Source: Roseburia sp. (lineage in GTDB: Bacteria > Bacillota > Clostridia > Lachnospirales > Lachnospiraceae). From it: a stretch of 9,238 nt of DNA. The notes beneath the pieces are model-generated. The model did not search any database. It was not told the DNA's origin and saw only the letters and a list, made by a program, of their open reading frames with translations. A program made the position numbers and the translations under genes. The DNA is taken from NCBI GenBank assembly GCA_017621905.1, contig JAGASC010000326.1, positions 1 to 9,238 of the forward strand, read 5' to 3'. Numbering within the stretch: position 1 is the first letter of the stretch; each line of letters opens with the position of its first letter. Of this stretch, positions 6,483 through 9,238 are shown one piece after another.

Positions 6483-6568
6483 ATCATTCATCCTTAATGT
6501 GGTGAGTACGCATAAGCCAATACCTTCATTTTAAAATACATCCTGCATCCATCCCTTCCCGGGCATCT

Positions 6569-6847
6569 GGGCATATACAGAAAAATTGGCTCCCTATGCC
6601 CTTGCTTCATTCTAATGCAAGCCGAATTTCCCACTTTCTTCCGGTCTTTTGGGCATATACAGAAAAATTGGCTCCCTACGCCCGTGTTTCATTCTATTAC
6701 TGTCCAAATTTCCCACTTTCTTCCGGTCTTTTGGGCATAGGAAAACAATTTTTCTGTATATGCCCAAAATGCCTGGTAAAAATGCTTTTTCCATGTAATT
6801 TTTTATTTTCTTTTGGGCAAGGAAAACCATTTTTTTTCTATATGCCC
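6569..6847. repeat. Four 33-bp palindromic units on an exact 82-bp period
   Basis: Units lie at 6569-6601, 6651-6683, 6733-6765 and 6815-6847, so each starts exactly 82 bp after the last with 49-bp intervals. All begin GGGCA and end TATGCCC or TACGCCC, so each folds into a hairpin. The 19-bp inside is asymmetric: units 1 and 2 carry it in one orientation (TACAGAAAAATTG) and units 3 and 4 in the other (CAATTTTTCTGTA in unit 3). Intervals 1 and 2 are closely similar, sharing a 3' part from AATTTCCCACTTTC to CCGGTCTTTT; interval 3 has diverged but also ends CTTTT. In unit 3 the arms extend to 11 bp (6729-6739 with 6759-6769). In unit 2 the change TACGCCC becomes a G-U pair only in a minus-strand transcript. 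No T tract follows any unit, so they are not ordinary terminators. They may be members of a dispersed intergenic palindrome family. Confidence 0.85.
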
Positions 6848-6939
6848 AAACCCGAAAACAACATCCCGTCTCTGCCCTTTTTGCTGAAAAATATTTACGA
6901 CTGCCTGCAGCAAGAGTTATTTCTAGCAATGACAGTTAT

Positions 6940-7091
6940 CCCTAACAACACCTATCGTCCCTAACAACACCTGTCATCCCTAACAATATCTGTCATCCCT
7001 AACAATACCTGTCATCCCTAACAATACCTGTCATCCCTAACAATACCTGTCATCCCTAACAACAGATGTCATCCCTGACAACATCTACGAT
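6940..7091. repeat. Eight-unit 19-bp tandem repeat array
   Basis: Units start at 6940, 6959, 6978, 6997, 7016, 7035, 7054 and 7073 with a strict 19-bp period. The consensus is CCCTAACAATACCTGTCAT; units 4 to 6 are identical, while the outer units diverge, and a degraded unit (about 12 of 19 matches) precedes the array at 6921. The array ends 2 bp before the stop codon of the nuclease-like gene. As 19 is not a multiple of three and every frame is poor, it is non-coding. Identical centre and degraded edges are typical of copy-number change by slippage. The spacing resembles iterons or arrayed binding sites, but no replication gene is present. Confidence 0.9.
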
Positions 7092-7093
7092 TC

Positions 7094-7855
7094 TTATTGG
7101 AAATATTGCTTCACAACATACTCTACACTCTCATAATCCAGTGGTTTTTCCTTTGTCTCAAAGGTGGTAAGTAATTGAATAGAAGGAACTATTCCATGAG
7201 AAGTGTAAAACTCTAATCTGGCATAAGCTTTCTTAAAGTAATCTGTATTATCCATCATACCAAAGTGTTCCCAGTAAAAGATTTGCCCGGTTTCCGGGTG
7301 GCGTATCGTAAAATCCGGGAAAATGATGTTCTCCCCTAACTGCAATGCACATTCATATCGGAATGGAATCCTATTTATGTACAGCACCATTGCAATGATA
7401 CCTTCTGATTTAGATCTGACATAATCCCCGGAAATGGTTTTATGAATTAATTGTTCGGGGTATTTTTCGCTGCGTACATAAGGGGAATTCATCCAGTCAA
7501 GAAGTTCTTGAGATAATGGTTTGAAAAAAGGTGAGAGCAATTCGGCATATCCGGACGTATCCAGAAGCAATTGCTCCGCACTGTTATTCGCAGCATGATG
7601 CCGTAAATAGAAATCGATTGCTTTTTGTTCGTGAAGCAAATCTTCTGCCTGTAATGATAAGTATTTCTTAGCTGCCAGTTGTTCGGCAAGTTTTCGTTTT
7701 TTCTTGGGGATGTAGGTTTGACTGCGACCATCGCTTTGATACCATTTAACATTGCTGCCGTTGTGTGTACAGATGAGTTTACCATCAGGAAACTCCTTCA
7801 TCTTGCTCTGAATAGATTCGATTTCTTTCTCAAGCCGTTGACGCTCGAAAATCAT
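7094..7855 (-). CDS. PD-(D/E)XK-like protein of unknown function
   Basis: I recognise the general type, a conserved Clostridia protein with a nuclease-like core, but not a named function. From the ATG at 7855 it has 253 residues. Residues 1-85 are charged and helical, probably coiled coil (ERQRLEKEIESIQSKMKEF), with the motif DGRSQTYIPKKKRKLAEQLA at 42-61. Residues 145-200 hold the nuclease-like core: RSKSEGIIA (E151), IPFRYECAL (E168), FPDFTIRHP (D181) and FYWEHFG (E196), where His replaces the usual last Lys. It is soluble. The start is uncertain: AGGAGG at 7881-7886 is 7 bases from an ATT at 7871-7873 that would give MTIYERMIFE, but 25 bases from the ATG at 7855; the ATG at 7921 lies upstream of the AGGAGG and probably of the promoter. 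The gene is divergent from the GT2 gene and has repeat arrays directly at its 3' end. DNA cleavage is inferred only from the motif pattern. Confidence 0.7.
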   Translation of the reverse strand: MIFERQRLEKEIESIQSKMKEFPDGKLICTHNGSNVKWYQSDGRSQTYIPKKKRKLAEQLAAKKYLSLQAEDLLHEQKAIDFYLRHHAANNSAEQLLLDTSGYAELLSPFFKPLSQELLDWMNSPYVRSEKYPEQLIHKTISGDYVRSKSEGIIAMVLYINRIPFRYECALQLGENIIFPDFTIRHPETGQIFYWEHFGMMDNTDYFKKAYARLEFYTSHGIVPSIQLLTTFETKEKPLDYESVEYVVKQYFQ

Positions 7856-7880
7856 TCGTTCGTAAATTGTAATAATGATA

Positions 7881-7886
7881 CCTCCT
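7881..7886 (-). promoter_or_regulatory. Perfect AGGAGG ribosome binding site that decides the start of the nuclease-like gene
   Basis: AGGAGG lies inside the longest open frame, 7 bases upstream of an in-frame ATT (7871-7873). No ATG, GTG or TTG is at a suitable distance. Either AUU is the initiator here, or translation starts inefficiently at the ATG 25 bases away. Confidence 0.6.
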
Positions 7887-7898
7887 GTCTTCTTTAAT

Positions 7899-7907
7899 AT
7901 TGTACCA
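7899..7907 (-). promoter_or_regulatory. Candidate extended -10 promoter of the nuclease-like gene
   Basis: TGG-TACAAT on the minus strand is an extended -10 element with no good -35 box at 16-18 bp. Transcription would begin near 7892, just before AGGAGG, giving a very short leader. A second TACAAT lies at 7931-7936, also without a convincing -35. Confidence 0.4.
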
Positions 7908-7957
7908 TTATTAAACCACATCTTACGTATATTGTAAAGAAAAAGGTTAGTTCACTC

Positions 7958-7986
7958 TTGTATTCTTTTTCAATTGCCGATATAAT
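7958..7986 (+). promoter_or_regulatory. Sigma-A promoter of the plus-strand GT2 gene
   Basis: TTGTAT (7958-7963) and a perfect TATAAT (7981-7986) are separated by 17 bp. The start near 7993 gives a leader of about 74 nt that contains a short ORF (8015-8062) and a small stem: TGTG-AAAAT (8014-8022) with ATTTT-C-CACA (8031-8040). Confidence 0.7.
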
Positions 7987-8014
7987 AACTGTATCGAAAA
8001 ACGAAGGAAAAAAT

Positions 8015-8062
8015 GTGAAAATCCGCAAGCATTTTCCACACAAAAACAAGAAAGGCTGGTAA
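8015..8062 (+). CDS. Possible 15-residue leader peptide upstream of GT2
   Basis: A GTG at 8015-8017 follows GAAGGA by about 6 bases and opens a 15-codon frame (MKIRKHFPHKNKKGW) ending in TAA at 8060-8062, four bases before the ATG of the glycosyltransferase. The peptide is strongly basic. The ribosome binding site of the main gene (AAAGG) lies inside this frame, and a weak hairpin overlaps its first half, so translation of the leader could control access to the main start. Its short length means it could also be chance. Confidence 0.35.
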   Translation: MKIRKHFPHKNKKGW

Positions 8063-8066
8063 TTTT

Positions 8067-9014
8067 ATGAAGCTGTCCTTAATTATCCCCTGTTTTAACG
8101 AGGAGGTTGCTCTGCCATTTATCTATGAGGAACTGGTAAAAGTATCCGCCCAGTTAGCTGAGTATGAAATAGAATATTTATTTATCAACGACGGTTCTAC
8201 CGACCGCACGCTTACCGTATTAAAAGAACTGGCGTCTTCCGATGACCGTGTAAAATACTATTCTTTCTCCAGAAATTTTGGAAAGGAAGCTGCCATGTAC
8301 GCAGGTTTCTGTAACGCAGATGGCGATTATGTGGCTGTCATGGATGCAGACTTACAGGATCCGCCTTCCCTGCTGCCCCAGATGCTTGAAATTATAAATA
8401 CCGGAGAATATGACAGTGTGGCCACCCGCCGGGTCAACCGTGAGGGCGAACCGCCAATTCGTTCCTTCTTCGCTAGACAGTTCTACAAAATTATTAACAA
8501 AATTTCTGACGCCGATATCGTGGACGGTGCCAGAGACTTCCGGCTGATGAAGCGGGAAATGGTGGATGCTATTGTAGAGTTAAATGAATATAACCGTTTT
8601 TCCAAAGGAATCTTCGGATGGATCGGCTTCCGCACCTACTGGCTCTCTTATCAGAATGTAGAGCGCATAGCCGGTGAGACAAAGTGGAACTTCTGGAAAT
8701 TATTCAAGTATGCTATTGACGGTATCGTGAATTTCTCCCAGGTTCCGTTGTCCCTGGCTTCCTATGGCGGAGTGCTTCTGACTTTTGTTTCTTTTATCGC
8801 CATTATCTTTGTGATTGTAAGGCGCCTGATCTGGGGCGACCCGGTAAACGGATGGGCGTCACTGGTATGCATCATTACATTTATCGGCGGTATTCAGTTG
8901 TTCTGTATGGGAATCATGGGACAGTACCTGTCGAAAACTTATCTGGAAACCAAAAAACGGCCTCACTATATCGTAGCTGAGACGAATGATGAGGAACCGA
9001 TAAAAATAAAATAA
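8067..9014 (+). CDS. GT2 glycosyltransferase, GtrB/DPM1-like undecaprenyl-phosphate sugar transferase
   Basis: This 315-residue protein has the full set of family motifs: IIPCFNEE (6-13), FINDGSTDRT (39-48), SFSRNFGKEAAMYAGF (66-81), VMDADLQDPPSLLPQM (91-106, metal-binding DxD) and DFRLMKREMVDAI, with FSKGIFGWIGFRT further on. Two membrane helices near 238-260 and 271-295 (SLASYGGVLLTFVSFIAIIF and WASLVCIITFIGGIQLFCMG) precede a basic cytoplasmic tail. The reaction known for the family is transfer of a sugar from a nucleotide sugar to undecaprenyl phosphate on the inner face of the membrane. It is more canonical than the paralogue at 2763-3734, and both end in nearly the same pattern (QYLSKTYLETKKRPHYIVAE here). 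The ATG at 8067 has AAAGG about 11 bases upstream. It has its own promoter and terminator, so is probably transcribed alone or with the leader ORF. The sugar is unknown. Confidence 0.9.
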   Translation: MKLSLIIPCFNEEVALPFIYEELVKVSAQLAEYEIEYLFINDGSTDRTLTVLKELASSDDRVKYYSFSRNFGKEAAMYAGFCNADGDYVAVMDADLQDPPSLLPQMLEIINTGEYDSVATRRVNREGEPPIRSFFARQFYKIINKISDADIVDGARDFRLMKREMVDAIVELNEYNRFSKGIFGWIGFRTYWLSYQNVERIAGETKWNFWKLFKYAIDGIVNFSQVPLSLASYGGVLLTFVSFIAIIFVIVRRLIWGDPVNGWASLVCIITFIGGIQLFCMGIMGQYLSKTYLETKKRPHYIVAETNDEEPIKIK

Positions 9015-9019
9015 GCCAT

Positions 9020-9067
9020 AAACGGGGGGACGCAAAACCGACTGCTGTGTTTTGCGTCCCCCCGTTT
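9020..9067 (+). terminator. Perfect 19-bp-stem terminator-like hairpin
   Basis: The 19-base arms at 9020-9038 and 9049-9067 are exact complements: AAAC, six G, ACGC, AAAAC against the mirror sequence, with a 10-nt loop. It starts 5 bases after the GT2 stop. The plus-strand tail (GTTTGTAC) is only weakly T-rich; the minus-strand side reads into TTTATGG and then TTATTTTATTTTT. It probably stops transcription from both sides, between two converging genes. Confidence 0.75.
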
Positions 9068-9155
9068 GTACACCTGTCATGCAACCTTCCCCCCTTCTAC
9101 TACACATTTATTGTAAAAGAAGCGTATATTGAAACCTTGAACCACCTTTGCGTCT

Positions 9156-9238
9156 TCAGTTCAACCGCAAAATATAAAATGCCTCCCCCTCATCAAAATC
9201 TTCTTCTGTGAGTTCATAGCGCTCCATCAGCCATGCCC
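9156..9238 (-). CDS. C-terminal end of an unidentified gene
   Basis: Twenty-six codons and a TGA (9156-9158) are visible; the start lies beyond the right edge. The peptide reads AWLMERYELTEEDFDEGEAF followed by YILRLN, strongly acidic and coding-like. I do not recognise it. It converges on the plus-strand GT2 gene, and the 88 bp between the hairpin at 9020-9067 and this stop hold no other feature that I can support. Confidence 0.5.
   Translation of the reverse strand, partial: AWLMERYELTEEDFDEGEAFYILRLN

Noticed and set aside
6569..6847. CRISPR array
   Set aside because: There are only four units, their cores differ in orientation, the intervals are similar to each other rather than unique, and no cas gene is present.
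6596..6964. Open frames on both strands through the palindromic repeats (up to 122 codons)
   Set aside because: They are produced by the repeats; the 82-bp period shifts frame at each unit, no ribosome binding site is seen and the proteins are low in complexity.
6940..7091. Plasmid or phage replication origin (iterons)
   Set aside because: The 19-bp period fits, but there is no replication protein gene, no AT-rich melting region with DnaA boxes, and the context is chromosomal-type glycan genes.

Overview
The window looks like part of a cell-surface polysaccharide locus from a Gram-positive Clostridia, most likely Lachnospiraceae. That placement is inferred from near-consensus sigma-A promoters (TTGACA/TATAAT with 17-bp spacers), AGGAGG-type ribosome binding sites, AT-rich gene gaps and the protein families present. 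No rRNA, tRNA, CRISPR array, transposase or integrase was found.

Layout. 1-542 (-): N-terminal part of a membrane-anchored priming sugar transferase that continues off the left edge, with its own promoter. 682-2103 (-): a polytopic GT-C type membrane glycosyltransferase split by an in-frame TGA, so probably a pseudogene in this strain. 2104-2304: a divergent control region with two sets of inverted repeats. 2305-2523 (+): a small XRE/Cro-type HTH regulator. 2763-3734 (-): a GT2 polyprenyl-phosphate glycosyltransferase of the GtrB/DPM1 type, with a consensus promoter of its own. 3868-5064 and 5181-6302 (-): two GT-B glycosyltransferases, probably co-transcribed, separated by a 39-codon open frame that may be a gene remnant. 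6303-7093: about 790 bp without a gene, holding a promoter with a long inverted repeat, four 33-bp palindromic units on an exact 82-bp period, and eight 19-bp tandem repeats. 7094-7855 (-): a PD-(D/E)XK-like protein of unknown role, whose best-placed ribosome binding site points to an AUU start. 8015-8062 (+): a possible 15-codon leader ORF. 8067-9014 (+): a second GtrB/DPM1-like GT2. 9020-9067: a perfect 19-bp-stem terminator-like hairpin. 9156-9238 (-): the C-terminal end of an unidentified gene.

How the genes may fit together (inference). The priming transferase would load the first sugar on undecaprenyl phosphate. The two GT-B enzymes would extend the unit on the cytoplasmic side. The two GtrB-like enzymes would make undecaprenyl-phosphate-linked single sugars for use outside the membrane. 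The GT-C protein is the natural user of such a donor, so its nonsense codon may mean that this strain has lost a side-chain decoration. No GtrA-type flippase gene is visible in the window.

The least explained material is the repeat tract at 6569-7091 beside the nuclease-like gene, and the palindromes between the GT-C gene and the HTH gene.
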